Shown here piece by piece: positions 26,005 through 36,528 of a stretch of DNA of 64,000 nt (position 1 is the first letter of the stretch; each line of letters starts with the position of its first letter). The position numbers and the translations under genes are program-made. The notes under the pieces were generated by a model, which saw only the letters and a list, made by a program, of their open reading frames with translations, made no database searches and had not been told where the DNA came from. Source of the DNA: an uncultured Pelagibacteraceae bacterium (lineage in GTDB: Bacteria; Pseudomonadota; Alphaproteobacteria; Pelagibacterales; Pelagibacteraceae); NCBI GenBank assembly GCA_902622795.1, contig CACNRD010000001.1, forward strand, positions 124,001 through 188,000, written 5' to 3'.

Positions 26005-26607
26005 TTAATAAATATTCTGAGCAGCTACCATTGTTAGTAACATTGGTAGGGAAAGAAGAGTATTTGTTCTAGAGAACAACATTGCTGTTTTAGCAGATTT
26101 TGCTTTTGTTTCAGGATCAGTTTCAACAATACCTAATGCTCTTTTTTGATTTGGCCATATTACAAACCAAACGTTAAATGCCATTATAAGACCTAACCAC
26201 ATTCCAATTCCTATTGCAGTATGTTTTGGAATTCCAGAACCAATACTAAAAGTCATTGCATCATGTAGATAACCATTTAACCAAGCTAGAATTAATCCTG
26301 ATAAAACAGTAAAAGCTGCAGCCCATCTAAAATAAAATAAAGCTGCTGGAGCAATTACTTTTCCAATTGCAGGCTTTTGTTCATCTGGAATTTTAGCCAT
26401 GTTTGGGATTTGAACAAAATTAAAATACCAAAGTAATCCAATCCACATTATTGCGACAACCACATGTATAAATCTAAATAACCAACTCCAAAACAACGTA
26501 TCAAATGCAATGCCTTCATTGTGAAAAAACATTCCTACAAACAAAATTATAGCTAAAGCTAATGATGTATGAATAGTTTTTGATAAAGAAGATAATAAAT
26601 TACTCAT
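26005..26607 (-). CDS. Urate-oxidase N-terminal (PuuD-type) membrane protein
   Basis: A 200-residue membrane protein of the UrateOx_N/DUF989 family, the membrane half of the PuuD urate hydroxylase. About six hydrophobic helices are visible, with conserved histidines and aromatic residues in FRFIHVVVAIMWIGLLWYFN and IGIGMWLGLIMAFNVWFVIWPNQK. PuuD proper also carries a C-terminal cytochrome c domain, which is missing here (no CXXCH). Standalone versions are common in marine alphaproteobacteria with unproven function. I take the ATG at 26607; an upstream in-frame GTG at 26625 is an alternative. Confidence 0.78.
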   Translation of the reverse strand: MSNLLSSLSKTIHTSLALAIILFVGMFFHNEGIAFDTLFWSWLFRFIHVVVAIMWIGLLWYFNFVQIPNMAKIPDEQKPAIGKVIAPAALFYFRWAAAFTVLSGLILAWLNGYLHDAMTFSIGSGIPKHTAIGIGMWLGLIMAFNVWFVIWPNQKRALGIVETDPETKAKSAKTAMLFSRTNTLLSLPMLLTMVAAQNIY

Positions 26608-26655
26608 GATTCTTAATTTATACACTAAAATTTGTTAATTTTTAAGTTTTTATAT

Positions 26656-29508
26656 TTAATTTAGTAAAGGCTTTAAAAATTGACCAGTGTAACTCTCTTT
26701 AATTTTCGACACTTCCTCAGGTTTACCCTCTGCGATAATTTTACCACCTTTTACACCACCCTCAGGACCCATATCAACAATATAGTCAGCAGTTTTTATA
26801 ACATCCAAATTATGCTCAATTACAACAACAGTGTTACCAAGTTTTACAAATGTGTGTAGAATTTCTAAAAGTTTTTTAATATCGTGTTGATGTAAACCAG
26901 TTGTTGGCTCATCTAAAATATACATTGTTCGTCCTGTAGATCTTTTTGATAACTCTTTAGCAAGTTTAATTCTTTGGGCTTCCCCACCAGAAAGGGTTGT
27001 TGCTTGTTGACCAATTTTAATATAGCCCAATCCAACTTTTTTTAATGTTAATAATTTTGTTTTGATATTGGATATATTTTCAAAATATTCACAACCTTCA
27101 TCTACAGACATATCCAAAACATCTGCAATACTTTTACCTTTAAATTTTATTTCTAAAGTTTCTCTATTGTATCTAGTACCCTTGCATTCATCACATTGAA
27201 TATAAACATCGGGTAAAAAGTGCATTTCGTAAGTAATCACACCATCCCCTTCACAGGCTTCGCATCTTCCACCTTTAACATTAAATGAAAATCTACCTGG
27301 TTTATAACCTCTAGTTTTAGACTCTGGTAAACTTGTAAACCAATCTCGTATTGGACCAAATGCACCTGTATATGTTGCGGGATTTGATCTTGGTGTTCTA
27401 CCGATAGGGGATTGATCTATATCAATAATTTTATCAATTAATTCAACACCCTTGTAACCTTTAAAAGCTTTTGGAGCTTTTTTAGCTTTGTTATTAAGAG
27501 TTAAATTTAAAGCATGAAAAAGTGTTTGTAATATAAGTGTAGATTTTCCACTTCCTGATACACCAGTGACACAAGTGAAAGTTCCTGTTGGAATCTTAAG
27601 ATTAACATTGTTTAAGTTATTTCCTGTTGCACCATTTATTTCAACAAACCTTCCATTTTTAGCTAATCGTCTTGTATTTGGAATATCTATTTTCTTTTTA
27701 TTAGCAAGATATTGTCCAGTGATACTATTTTTATCCTTTTTAATTTCATCATATGTACCTTGGGACGATATTTGACCACCATTAGTTCCTGCCTCTGGGC
27801 CTAAATCTATAATATGATCCGCATTCTCCATAGTTTCAGTATCGTGCTCAACTACTATTACAGTATTACCAAGATCTCTTAATCTTTTAAGTGCATTAAT
27901 AAGTTTAACATTATCTTTTTGATGCAAACCAATTGATGGCTCGTCTAAAACGTAAAGAACACCGGTTAACCCTGAACCTATTTGAGAAGCTAATCTTATT
28001 CTTTGAGCCTCGCCACCAGATAATGTTCCAGACTCTCTAGAAAGAGTTAAATAATCCAAGCCTACATTTAACAAAAAATTCAATCTTTCATTTATTTCTT
28101 TTAATACATGTTCTGCAATTTTAAATTGCCTTTTGTCTATATGATTTACTAAATCTTTAAACCATTCTGCAGCATCAAATATTGACTTCTTTGTTACTTC
28201 ACTAATATTAAGATTGTTAATTTTTACACATAATGCCTCTTCTTTTAAACGATCTCCATTACATGCTTCACAGGCAGTATCGGATTGATATTCTGCTATA
28301 GCTTCTCTTTTCCATTCACTATCAGATTCTAAAAATCTTCTCTCAAGATTGTTAATTACACCTTCAAAGGTTTTTTTGTAAGAATATTTTTCATAACCAT
28401 CATCATAATTAAATTTTATTTCATCTTCATCTGATCCATAAAGAACAATATCTTTTATTTTTTTTGGAAGTTTTTTCCATTTTTCATCTAAAGAAAAACC
28501 GTAATGTTTAGCTAGTGATGATAGTGTTTGTGCATAATATAAGGTAGTAGATTTTGACCAGGGTTCAATAGCACCATCAGCGAGACTTTTTCTTTCATCT
28601 GGCACAACAAGATTTGGATCCACATTTAATTTCATACCAATACCTTCACACTCTTCACAGGCTCCGTAAGGACTATTAAATGAGAATAATCTTGGTTCTA
28701 TTTCTTCAATTGTAAATCCACTTTCTGGACACGCAAATTTTGTTGAATAAATTAATTTCTCTAATTGTCTGTGTTTTTGAGGTAAAGTTTCATCTTCATA
28801 TTCAACAAAAACTAATCCGTTTGCTAGATTAACAGCTGTTTCAATACTTTCGGCTAGTCTATTTCCTAGCTTTGAGTTTAAAACAATTCTATCAACCAAA
28901 ACTGAAATATCGTGTTTAAGTTTTTTATCTAAATTTGGAGATTTTTCTATATCGTATAAGACATTATCAATCTTAATTTTTCTAAAACCTCTTCTTTTGT
29001 AACTTAAAATATCTTTTCTATATTCACCTTTACGACCTCTAACTACTGGAGCGTATATGTAAATTGTAGATTTTTTAGGTAGTTTTTTAATTAAATCAAC
29101 TATTTGAGTTATCGTTTGTGAAGTTATTGGTTTACCAGTAAATGGTGAATAGGGAATACCAGCTCTTGCATAGAGTACCCTCATGTAATCATAAATTTCA
29201 GTAACTGTTGCAACCGTAGATCTCGGGTTTTTTGAAGTATTTTTTTGTTCAATAGCAATCGCTGGACTTAATCCTTCAATAAGATCAACATTTGGCTTTT
29301 TCATTTTATCCAAAAACTGTCTTGCATATGCAGATAAACTTTCAACGTATCTTCGTTGTCCCTCGGCATAAATAGTATCGAACGCTAAAGATGATTTTCC
29401 TGAACCAGAGAGACCTGTAATCACCACAAATTTATCTTTAGGAATCTCTACAGAAATATTCTTCAAATTATGTTCTTTAGCACCCTTAATAACTATCTTT
29501 TTCATCAT
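26656..29508 (-). CDS. uvrA: Excinuclease ABC subunit A
   Basis: Damage-recognition ATPase of nucleotide excision repair, 950 residues. Two ABC modules: Walker [10 protein letters not shown] (about residue 35) with [12 protein letters not shown], and GVSGSGKST (about residue 650) with [12 protein letters not shown]; zinc-binding cysteine pairs CEACNGD and CEACEGDG...CDECKGTRY. It is divergent from ssb across 89 bases, the same arrangement as uvrA/ssb in many bacteria. I looked for a LexA box (GTTC-N7-GTTC) between them and found none. Confidence 0.97.
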   Translation of the reverse strand: MMKKIVIKGAKEHNLKNISVEIPKDKFVVITGLSGSGKSSLAFDTIYAEGQRRYVESLSAYARQFLDKMKKPNVDLIEGLSPAIAIEQKNTSKNPRSTVATVTEIYDYMRVLYARAGIPYSPFTGKPITSQTITQIVDLIKKLPKKSTIYIYAPVVRGRKGEYRKDILSYKRRGFRKIKIDNVLYDIEKSPNLDKKLKHDISVLVDRIVLNSKLGNRLAESIETAVNLANGLVFVEYEDETLPQKHRQLEKLIYSTKFACPESGFTIEEIEPRLFSFNSPYGACEECEGIGMKLNVDPNLVVPDERKSLADGAIEPWSKSTTLYYAQTLSSLAKHYGFSLDEKWKKLPKKIKDIVLYGSDEDEIKFNYDDGYEKYSYKKTFEGVINNLERRFLESDSEWKREAIAEYQSDTACEACNGDRLKEEALCVKINNLNISEVTKKSIFDAAEWFKDLVNHIDKRQFKIAEHVLKEINERLNFLLNVGLDYLTLSRESGTLSGGEAQRIRLASQIGSGLTGVLYVLDEPSIGLHQKDNVKLINALKRLRDLGNTVIVVEHDTETMENADHIIDLGPEAGTNGGQISSQGTYDEIKKDKNSITGQYLANKKKIDIPNTRRLAKNGRFVEINGATGNNLNNVNLKIPTGTFTCVTGVSGSGKSTLILQTLFHALNLTLNNKAKKAPKAFKGYKGVELIDKIIDIDQSPIGRTPRSNPATYTGAFGPIRDWFTSLPESKTRGYKPGRFSFNVKGGRCEACEGDGVITYEMHFLPDVYIQCDECKGTRYNRETLEIKFKGKSIADVLDMSVDEGCEYFENISNIKTKLLTLKKVGLGYIKIGQQATTLSGGEAQRIKLAKELSKRSTGRTMYILDEPTTGLHQHDIKKLLEILHTFVKLGNTVVVIEHNLDVIKTADYIVDMGPEGGVKGGKIIAEGKPEEVSKIKESYTGQFLKPLLN

Positions 29509-29554
29509 AATTTTTGTTGCTTTGAATTAATAAAATTAATATTCAGAGGAATTG

Positions 29555-29563
29555 TGGTATAAA
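29555..29563 (+). promoter_or_regulatory. Extended -10 promoter for ssb-gyrA
   Basis: TGGTATAAA gives an extended -10 (TGn then TATAAA at 29558-29563) about 35 bases before the ssb ATG; the -35 region is weak. Transcription would start near 29570. Confidence 0.4.
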
Positions 29564-29597
29564 TCTAATTAATTAAATAAACAAATATAAAAATATT

Positions 29598-30047
29598 ATG
29601 GCTGGAAGTTTAAATAAAGTGTTATTAATTGGTCGTTTGGGCGCAGATCCAGAAATCAAACAAATGGTAAATGGCAAAAGTGTAGCGAGACTAAGCCTTG
29701 CAACAAGTCAATCTTGGAAAGACAAAAATACTGGAGAAAAAAAAGAAAAAACTGAATGGCACCGTATAGTTGTATTTAATGAAGGTCTAGTTAATGTTGT
29801 TCAACAGTATCTTAAGAAAGGTGCTCAAATTTATGTTGAGGGTCAAATAACCACAAGAAAATGGAAAGATGAACAATCTGGTCAGGATAAATATTCTACT
29901 GAAGTTGTTATTCAAGGATACAATTCTTCATTAACAATGCTAGGTGGTGGTAATGGGAGTGGCATTCAAAATGACCCTAATCCACAAAATAATATAGAGG
30001 ACTCTTCTCAAATATCTAACGACATGGATGATGAAATTCCCTTTTAG
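29598..30047 (+). CDS. ssb: Single-stranded DNA-binding protein
   Basis: OB-fold protein coating single-stranded DNA in replication and repair. N-terminal [17 protein letters not shown], the [10 protein letters not shown] strand and a flexible tail with an acidic tip DMDDEIPF, the docking peptide for partner enzymes. Length 149. It is the first gene of the ssb-gyrA-coaD-ppi-tgt run, five bases before gyrA. Confidence 0.96.
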   Translation: MAGSLNKVLLIGRLGADPEIKQMVNGKSVARLSLATSQSWKDKNTGEKKEKTEWHRIVVFNEGLVNVVQQYLKKGAQIYVEGQITTRKWKDEQSGQDKYSTEVVIQGYNSSLTMLGGGNGSGIQNDPNPQNNIEDSSQISNDMDDEIPF

Positions 30048-30052
30048 TTTCT

Positions 30053-32632
30053 ATGCAAAAATCTGAAGAGACAAAAGATAATAATATTAAACTAATCTCA
30101 ATGCATGATGAGATGAGCTCATCATATCTTTCTTATGCAATGAGCGTAATAGTTAGCCGTGCTCTACCAGATATTAGAGATGGCCTTAAACCTGTTCATC
30201 GTAGAATTTTATATGCGATGTATAAAGGTGGTTATGATTGGTCAAAACAATTTAGAAAATCTGCAAGAATAGTTGGAGATGTTATTGGTAAATATCATCC
30301 TCATGGAGATCAATCTGTTTATGATGCTCTAGTTAGAATGGTACAAGATTTTTCAATGAGCTTACCTTTGGTTCAGGGTCAAGGAAACTTTGGTTCAATT
30401 GATGGAGATCCAGCAGCAGCTATGAGATATACTGAAACACGTTTATCAAAAGTTTCACAATTTTTAATTGATGATATTGAGAAAAATACCATTTCATTTA
30501 AAAGCAACTATGATGAAACCGAAAAAGAGCCAAGTGTTTTACCTGCACAATTTCCAAATTTATTAGTAAATGGTGCTGGAGGTATTGCAGTAGGGATGGC
30601 CACGAGTATTCCACCTCACAATTTAGGTGAAATAATTGATGGAACTTTAGCTCTTATCGGAGACAAAGATATTAAAATTAAAGAATTAATGAAACATATA
30701 CCTGGTCCAGATTTTCCAACAGGCGGTGTAATCATTGGAAAAGATATTATTAAACAGGGTTATAATAACGGAAGAGGTTCTTTTAAAATTAGAGGTGAAG
30801 TATCAATAGAACAACAAAAAAATGGAAGAGAAAGATTAGTTATTACTTCGATACCTTATCAAGTAAACAAATCAGTTTTAAATGAAAGAATTGCTCAGCT
30901 TGTAAGAGAAAAAAAAATTGAAGGAATTAAAGATATAAGAGACGAGTCTAACAGAGAAGGAATAAGAGTAGCAATTGATTTGAGAAATGGCGTTGAGCCA
31001 GAAACAATTAAAAGACAACTTTATAAAAATACTCAGATTGAGAGTTCCTTTGGATTTAATACTTTAGCTATCGTTGAGGGCAAACCTAGGACGTGCACAC
31101 TTAAAGATTTCTTATCAAATTTTTTATCTTTTAGAGAAGATGTTGTAATTAAAAAAACTAAATTTGATTTACAAAAAGCAGAAGAACGTGCACACATCTT
31201 AATTGGTTTATCTGTCTCTGTAGAAAACTTAGATAAAATTATTAAAATAATCAGATCCTCAAAAACACCAGATGATGCAAAAGGATCTATATTAAAAACT
31301 AAGTGGAAAATTAATAAATCACAAAAATTAATATCATTAGTTGAAGGCAAAAAAGGTAAAAACTTATATTCATTATCTGAACCACAAGTTCTAGCTATTT
31401 TAGAGTTAAGACTTCAAAAATTAACAGCACTTGGGATAAATGAGATTGAAGTTGAAATTAAAAAATTAGCTGAATTGATTGCTAGATTTAAAAAAATTAT
31501 ATCTTCAAAAAAAGAATTGTTAAAAGTTATCAGTGATGAACTTAAAAATATCAAAGAAAAATTTGCTGTACCAAGAAGAACTAAAATTATTGATGCAGTT
31601 TTAAATTATGATATTGAAGAAACAATTCAAAAACAATCTGTAATCATTACAGTTACACTACAAGGCTATATAAAAAGAGGTTCTTTAGATGGTGTTAAAA
31701 AGCAAAAAAGAGGTGGTAAAGGTAAATCTGGAATTACAACAAGAGATCAAGATTCTGTTATACAAACATTATCTGTAAATACACATACTTCTGTTTTGTT
31801 TTTTTCAACAGAAGGATTAGTTTATAAAGTAAAAGCTTGGAAAATACCCGAGGGATCATCCTCGTCAAAAGGAAAATCTTTGTTTAATATTTTACCTTTA
31901 AAGAGTCATCAGGCAATTAGTTCTATTATGCCAATGCCTGAGGATGAAACAGACTCAAAAAATTATCATATAATATTTGCTACAGCTTTAGGAAAAGTTA
32001 GAAAAAATAGCTTAGATGACTTTTCATCAATTAATGCATCTGGAAAAATTGCAATGAAATTAGATAATAACGATAAGATAGTAGGGGTTAAAATTTGTAA
32101 AGATGATCAAGATGTAATCTTAAGTACAAAATTTGGCAAATGTATAAGATTTGAGGCAAAAAAATTGAGAGTTTTTAAAGGAAGATCATCAAAAGGTATA
32201 AAGGGAATAGAATTAGCACCAAATGATCAAATAGTTTCTTTATCAGTTATTGATAGTGATAAAATCAAAAAAAATGGAAAAAAATCTAAAGATGAAAAAT
32301 CTGAGATAGATGCTAAAGAAAAGTTTGTTTTATCCATAAGTGAAAATGGATTTGGTAAAAAAACCTCTCATTTTGACTACAGAGTTACGAACCGTGGAGG
32401 CAAAGGTATTATTGGTATTGTTAATTCGCCGAGAAATGGAAACATTACATCTTCATTCCCTGTTAATGAGGGTGACGAAATTTTGATATCAACTAACAAA
32501 GGTAGAGTTATAAGAGTCGCTGTTAAAGAAATCAGAACTGCTGGCAGAAATACCCAAGGAGTAAGAATTATTAAATTATCTGGCGAAGAAAAAGTTGTAT
32601 CTGCAATTAAAATAGAAGATAACTTGATTTAA
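30053..32632 (+). CDS. gyrA: DNA gyrase subunit A
   Basis: Breakage-reunion subunit of gyrase, 859 residues. Active-site Tyr126 lies in [11 protein letters not shown]; the C-terminal beta-pinwheel carries a GyrA box (QKRGGKG), which tells it from ParC. In the quinolone region [13 protein letters not shown] the residue at the E. coli Ser83 position is Gln87, while the Asp87 equivalent (Asp91) is kept. The start (ATG at 30053) lies five bases after ssb. Confidence 0.96.
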   Translation: MQKSEETKDNNIKLISMHDEMSSSYLSYAMSVIVSRALPDIRDGLKPVHRRILYAMYKGGYDWSKQFRKSARIVGDVIGKYHPHGDQSVYDALVRMVQDFSMSLPLVQGQGNFGSIDGDPAAAMRYTETRLSKVSQFLIDDIEKNTISFKSNYDETEKEPSVLPAQFPNLLVNGAGGIAVGMATSIPPHNLGEIIDGTLALIGDKDIKIKELMKHIPGPDFPTGGVIIGKDIIKQGYNNGRGSFKIRGEVSIEQQKNGRERLVITSIPYQVNKSVLNERIAQLVREKKIEGIKDIRDESNREGIRVAIDLRNGVEPETIKRQLYKNTQIESSFGFNTLAIVEGKPRTCTLKDFLSNFLSFREDVVIKKTKFDLQKAEERAHILIGLSVSVENLDKIIKIIRSSKTPDDAKGSILKTKWKINKSQKLISLVEGKKGKNLYSLSEPQVLAILELRLQKLTALGINEIEVEIKKLAELIARFKKIISSKKELLKVISDELKNIKEKFAVPRRTKIIDAVLNYDIEETIQKQSVIITVTLQGYIKRGSLDGVKKQKRGGKGKSGITTRDQDSVIQTLSVNTHTSVLFFSTEGLVYKVKAWKIPEGSSSSKGKSLFNILPLKSHQAISSIMPMPEDETDSKNYHIIFATALGKVRKNSLDDFSSINASGKIAMKLDNNDKIVGVKICKDDQDVILSTKFGKCIRFEAKKLRVFKGRSSKGIKGIELAPNDQIVSLSVIDSDKIKKNGKKSKDEKSEIDAKEKFVLSISENGFGKKTSHFDYRVTNRGGKGIIGIVNSPRNGNITSSFPVNEGDEILISTNKGRVIRVAVKEIRTAGRNTQGVRIIKLSGEEKVVSAIKIEDNLI

Positions 32633-32636
32633 TTTA

Positions 32637-33131
32637 ATGAGTAAAATAGCTATATATCCTGGTACATTTGATCCAATTACTTATGGACACATAGATGTAA
32701 TAAAAAAAGCTTTGAAACTATTTAATAAGATTGTTGTGGGTGTTTCAGATGTTAGTAGTAAAAATTATCTATTTAGCTCAGAGGAAAGAATAGAAATAGT
32801 CAATGAAGCTTTATTCAACGATTTAAAACTTAATAAAAAAAAAATTACAGTTGTGTCTTTTAGCTCATTAACAACAGATTTATGTAAAAAATATAAAGCA
32901 AATATTATTCTTAGGGGATTAAGAGCTGTATCTGACTTTGAGTATGAATTTCAATTAGCTGGAATGAATAGAAAATTAAATCAGAATATTGAAACTATTT
33001 TTTTAATGTCAGATGTTGAAAATCAAATTATATCTTCTAGATTTGTTAAAGAGATTGTAAAATTAAATGGTGATATTAAAAAATTTACTACTAAAAGTAC
33101 TATTAAATCTTTAAAAAAAAAATATGAATAG
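32637..33131 (+). CDS. coaD: Phosphopantetheine adenylyltransferase
   Basis: Penultimate enzyme of coenzyme A synthesis, forming dephospho-CoA from ATP and phosphopantetheine. The nucleotidyltransferase T/HXGH motif is in YPGTFDPITYGHIDVI at the N-terminus; LRGLRAVSDFEYEFQLAGMNR and ISSRFVKEI complete the family signature. Length 164 is normal. It overlaps the downstream gene by eight bases. Confidence 0.96.
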   Translation: MSKIAIYPGTFDPITYGHIDVIKKALKLFNKIVVGVSDVSSKNYLFSSEERIEIVNEALFNDLKLNKKKITVVSFSSLTTDLCKKYKANIILRGLRAVSDFEYEFQLAGMNRKLNQNIETIFLMSDVENQIISSRFVKEIVKLNGDIKKFTTKSTIKSLKKKYE

Positions 33132-33684
33132 AATTTTAATCAATTTATTTATTTTATTTTTTTTTATTACTAATCAATCAATAGCTGAGGAGAATATAAT
33201 GATTTTAAAATTAAAAGATGGAGATGTAAAAATAGAGTTATTTGAAGATGTGGCACCAAATCACGTGAAGAGAATCAAAGAATTAGCAAATGATGGAAAA
33301 TACGATAACGTTGTTTTTCATAGAGTAATTGATGGATTTATGGCTCAAACTGGTGATGTAAAATTTGGTAATTCAGAATCAAAGGATTTCGATTTAGGAA
33401 GAGCAGGAATGGGAGGATCTGACTTGCCAGACTTAAATCAAGAATTTAGTAGCTTGCCTCATGATAGAGGAACTTTATCTATGGCTAGATCTTCAGATCC
33501 TAATAGTGCAAATAGTCAATTTTTTATATGTTTTAAACCAGCACCTTTTTTAGACAGACAATATACTGTTTTTGGTAAAGTAATAGAAGGAATGGATTTA
33601 GTAGACAAAATAAAAAGAGGTGATGAAAGTAATAACGGATCTGTAAAAGATCCAGATAAAATCATAAGCTTTAAATCACTCTAA
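33124..33684 (+). CDS. Peptidyl-prolyl cis-trans isomerase, cyclophilin type, probably exported
   Basis: Cyclophilin-family proline isomerase of 186 residues. A hydrophobic N-terminus ending in NQSIAEEN looks like a cleavable signal peptide, placing the enzyme in the periplasm (PpiA-like location). The catalytic core is complete: FHRVIDGFMAQTGD, the Gln/Phe site SANSQFFICF and the DRQYTVFGKVIEGMD strand. It overlaps coaD and precedes tgt by eight bases. Confidence 0.9.
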   Translation: MNRILINLFILFFFITNQSIAEENIMILKLKDGDVKIELFEDVAPNHVKRIKELANDGKYDNVVFHRVIDGFMAQTGDVKFGNSESKDFDLGRAGMGGSDLPDLNQEFSSLPHDRGTLSMARSSDPNSANSQFFICFKPAPFLDRQYTVFGKVIEGMDLVDKIKRGDESNNGSVKDPDKIISFKSL

Positions 33685-33692
33685 TATTTTAA

Positions 33693-34805
33693 ATGGCATT
33701 AAAAAATTTTGCCTTTAGAGTTTTAAAGAAAGATAAATTTGCAAGATCAGGTGTTATTGAAACCCATCGTGGTAATATAAATACTCCAGCCTTTATGCCA
33801 GTAGGTACACAGGCCACAGTCAAAGCTTGTACAATTGATGATATTAAAAAAACTGGCTCGCAAATAATTTTGTCCAACACTTATCATCTAATGATAAGAC
33901 CTGGTCTTGATCGAATTCAATCTGCTGGTGGGTTACATGAATTTATGAACTGTGATTTACCAATTTTAACAGATTCTGGTGGCTTTCAAGTAATGTCTCT
34001 TTCAAAACTAAATAAAATAGATCGTGAAAAAGGTGCCATCTTCAATTCACACATTGATGGTAAAAAATTTTATTTAAGCCCAGAAGAAAGTATAAGAATT
34101 CAATTAGGGTTAAATTCTGATATTGTTATGATCATGGATGAGTGTCCAAAAAAAACTAATGATTATGATTTAATTAAAAAATCTATGGATCTTTCATTAT
34201 ATTGGGCAGAAAGATCAAAAAGTGCATTTGGCACAAATCCACACAAAGCATTATTTGGTATAGTCCAAGGAGGATTATTTAAGGATTTAAGACTTAAATC
34301 ATTGAATGAATTAATTAATATAGGTTTTGACGGTTATGCTCTAGGAGGTCTTGCTGTTGGAGAAACTCAAGATGAAATGTTTTCAGTTTTAGATTACGTT
34401 AAAGAATTTCTTCCTCAAGATAAACCTCATTATTTAATGGGGGTAGGTACCCCATCTGATATTATTGGAGCTGTTAAACGTGGTATTGATATGTTTGATT
34501 GTGTTTTACCTACTAGATCCGGAAGAACTGGACTTGCCTTTACTTGGGAAGGAAGAATAAATATTAAAAACAATAAATATCAAAAAGACAATAAACCACT
34601 AGATACAAATTGTGACAATTTAAGCTTGAATAAATATTCTAAAAATTATTTAAACCATCTTTTTAATACAAATGAAATATTAGCATCAATGCTATTAACA
34701 CTGCACAATATCAACTTTTATCAAGAATTAATGTCTACAATCAGAGATAATATAGAGGCAGGTACGTTCGATAAATTTCATGATAAATACATAGATAAGT
34801 TGTAG
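33693..34805 (+). CDS. tgt: Queuine tRNA-ribosyltransferase
   Basis: Tgt exchanges guanine 34 for a queuine precursor in tRNAs with GUN anticodons. Catalytic features: ILTDSGGFQVMSL (general Asp), LPTRSGRTGLAFT with nearby Asp of MFDCVLPTR, and a substrate loop LGGLAVGE. The usual C-terminal zinc site CXCXXC is not intact: the region around DNKPLDTNCDNLSLNKYSKNYLNHL keeps one Cys and His, with the other cysteines replaced. Otherwise the 370-residue length and order are normal. It ends the ssb-tgt run. Confidence 0.92.
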   Translation: MALKNFAFRVLKKDKFARSGVIETHRGNINTPAFMPVGTQATVKACTIDDIKKTGSQIILSNTYHLMIRPGLDRIQSAGGLHEFMNCDLPILTDSGGFQVMSLSKLNKIDREKGAIFNSHIDGKKFYLSPEESIRIQLGLNSDIVMIMDECPKKTNDYDLIKKSMDLSLYWAERSKSAFGTNPHKALFGIVQGGLFKDLRLKSLNELINIGFDGYALGGLAVGETQDEMFSVLDYVKEFLPQDKPHYLMGVGTPSDIIGAVKRGIDMFDCVLPTRSGRTGLAFTWEGRINIKNNKYQKDNKPLDTNCDNLSLNKYSKNYLNHLFNTNEILASMLLTLHNINFYQELMSTIRDNIEAGTFDKFHDKYIDKL

Positions 34806-34834
34806 CAGAATTTAATATTTACCTAAATTGACAT

Positions 34835-34862
34835 TTGAAAAAATAAAATAAATCTGTATATA
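34835..34862 (+). promoter_or_regulatory. Probable promoter of tRNA-Lys
   Basis: TTGAAA (34835-34840) with TATATA (34857-34862) at a 16-base spacing, or TATAAC (34859-34864) at 18. A start near 34870 would lie about 20 bases before the tRNA. Confidence 0.4.
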
Positions 34863-34888
34863 ACAATCATTCAGTTTGAATAAATCGG

Positions 34889-34964
<76 letters not shown>

Positions 34965-34972
34965 TAATTCAC

Positions 34973-35800
34973 CTAAACTGTCTTAATAGGTGGATAATCT
35001 AAAATCACCTCGTTCATCTTTTCATTTAAATCTTTAATTCTATTATCAGATGATGGGTGGGTGCTCATAAATTCAGGGGGTTCTTTTCCTTTATTAAGTT
35101 TTTTCATTCTTTCCCAAATTTTAACTGTTTCTCTTATGTCATAACCAGATAGAGATGAAAATATCATACCTAAATAGTCTGCTTCACTTTCTTGTTTCCT
35201 ATTGAAAGGATTTAAAATTCCTAATTGAGCCAATAAACCAACAGTGTTCATACCTGTTGTTCTGTTTATATCTGAAAGTACACCACCAGAGGCAATATCA
35301 ATTATTCGTGTTCCTACATTTAATAGAGTTCCTCTGCTAGCTCTTTCAACCGAGTGTTTTGCAACAGCATGAGCTATTTCATGACCCATGACAGCAGCTA
35401 AACCGTCTGTATTTTTTGTTGCTTCAAGTATACCTGTGTACACGGCAATTTTTCCTCCTGGCATACACCATGCATTTCGAACTTTTTTTTTATCTATTAA
35501 GATATACTCCCAATCAAAATTAACAGTAGGGTCATTTAAACCTTCTTTATCAAAATATTCAGATATAGAATTTTCCATTTTTCTACCAATTTCTTTAATT
35601 TCATTAAGAGTTTTTTTGTCATCACTCATTTTTTCTTTTTCTTTAATTTTTTCATAAATTTGAGCTGCCTGGGCATTTAGCTTAGCTTCAGAAACTATTT
35701 TTAATTGTTTCCTCTCTGTAATTGGTGCTGTTGTACAAGATGGTAAAAAGTATCCACAACAACTACAACCAACATAAGATAAAAATTTTCTTCTATTCAT
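34973..35800 (-). CDS. M48-family metalloprotease, lipoprotein-like
   Basis: A 275-residue zinc peptidase of family M48 (BepA/LoiP/YggG-like periplasmic group). Zinc motif VMGHEIAHAVAKHS (HEXXH) and the third-ligand region KQESEADYLGMIF. The N-terminus MNRRKFLSYVG contains a twin-arginine-like start, followed by a cysteine-rich stretch and a possible lipobox at LPSC, so it may be an exported outer-membrane-facing lipoprotein in protein quality control. Export through Tat is inference. It ends a few bases from tRNA-Lys. Confidence 0.88.
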   Translation of the reverse strand: MNRRKFLSYVGCSCCGYFLPSCTTAPITERKQLKIVSEAKLNAQAAQIYEKIKEKEKMSDDKKTLNEIKEIGRKMENSISEYFDKEGLNDPTVNFDWEYILIDKKKVRNAWCMPGGKIAVYTGILEATKNTDGLAAVMGHEIAHAVAKHSVERASRGTLLNVGTRIIDIASGGVLSDINRTTGMNTVGLLAQLGILNPFNRKQESEADYLGMIFSSLSGYDIRETVKIWERMKKLNKGKEPPEFMSTHPSSDNRIKDLNEKMNEVILDYPPIKTV

Positions 35801-35831
35801 AAGTGTATAAAATTGATAATACTAAATTATT

Positions 35832-35909
35832 ATGAATCTTAATAACAAAATCTTAATTGTTTTGTTTATCATTGCAATTATTTTTGTTATTTACTCAAGT
35901 TATAATTAA
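35832..35909 (+). CDS. Putative 25-residue membrane peptide
   Basis: ATG at 35832 opens a frame of 25 codons ending TAA at 35907-35909, four bases before the DUF502 start. The peptide is a single hydrophobic helix (ILIVLFIIAIIFVIY) with polar Asn/Lys at the front and SSYN at the end, as in small membrane proteins. No clear RBS is visible and such a frame can occur by chance in T-rich DNA, so this is tentative. Confidence 0.35.
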   Translation: MNLNNKILIVLFIIAIIFVIYSSYN

Positions 35910-35913
35910 ATAT

Positions 35914-36528
35914 ATGGCTAAAAAAAATTCAAAAAAATCAATATCTCTAACATTAAGAAATTATTTTATTACTGGCGTCGTTGTTTTAATACCTATTGGA
36001 TTTACTTTATATCTAAGTAAAATTCTTATAGGTATATCATCAAATTTAATACCTGCTAATATTAATCCTAATAGTTATTTACCATTTAATATCCCAGGCG
36101 TTGAGATATTAATTTCAATTATATTTATTACCTTTGTTGGTGGGTTGTCACTTTCCTTTTTTGGAAGAAGAATTTTAAAATTAATTGACGACCTGTTTAA
36201 AAGAATTCCTTTTTTAAGAACTGTTTATTCAGCAATAGTACAAATGACAGAAACATTTTCTAAGAAAGATGACGCTCAAAAAAGTGTGGTATTAATTGAA
36301 TACCCAAGAAAAGGAGTTTGGGCTGTTGGCTTTGCAACTAAAGAAAATACTGGCGAGATGGCTCAAAAAACTAATAAAAAACTGATTAATGTTTTTGTTC
36401 CTACAACTCCAAATCCTACAAGTGGTTTTTTACTTATGTTCCCCATTGAAGATATTATCTATTTAAACATGTCATTTGAAGAGGCCTCTAAATTCATAGT
36501 GTCTGCAGGAACTTCTACAAAATCTTAA
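35914..36528 (+). CDS. DUF502 membrane protein
   Basis: A 204-residue DUF502-family protein, function unknown. Two membrane helices (about residues 17-40 and 58-82), then a conserved soluble domain with GRRILKLIDDLFKRIPFLRTVYSAIVQ and the PTTPNPTSGFLLMFP signature. I choose the ATG at 35914 (MAKKNSKKS); the frame extends to 35857 but the extra residues are unlike the family. DUF502 genes commonly lie beside recG in alphaproteobacteria, as here (convergent, four-base overlap). Confidence 0.88.
   Translation: MAKKNSKKSISLTLRNYFITGVVVLIPIGFTLYLSKILIGISSNLIPANINPNSYLPFNIPGVEILISIIFITFVGGLSLSFFGRRILKLIDDLFKRIPFLRTVYSAIVQMTETFSKKDDAQKSVVLIEYPRKGVWAVGFATKENTGEMAQKTNKKLINVFVPTTPNPTSGFLLMFPIEDIIYLNMSFEEASKFIVSAGTSTKS

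Noticed and set aside
29509-29597. LexA/SOS box between uvrA and ssb
   Set aside because: No GTTC-N7-GTTC or similar dyad seen.
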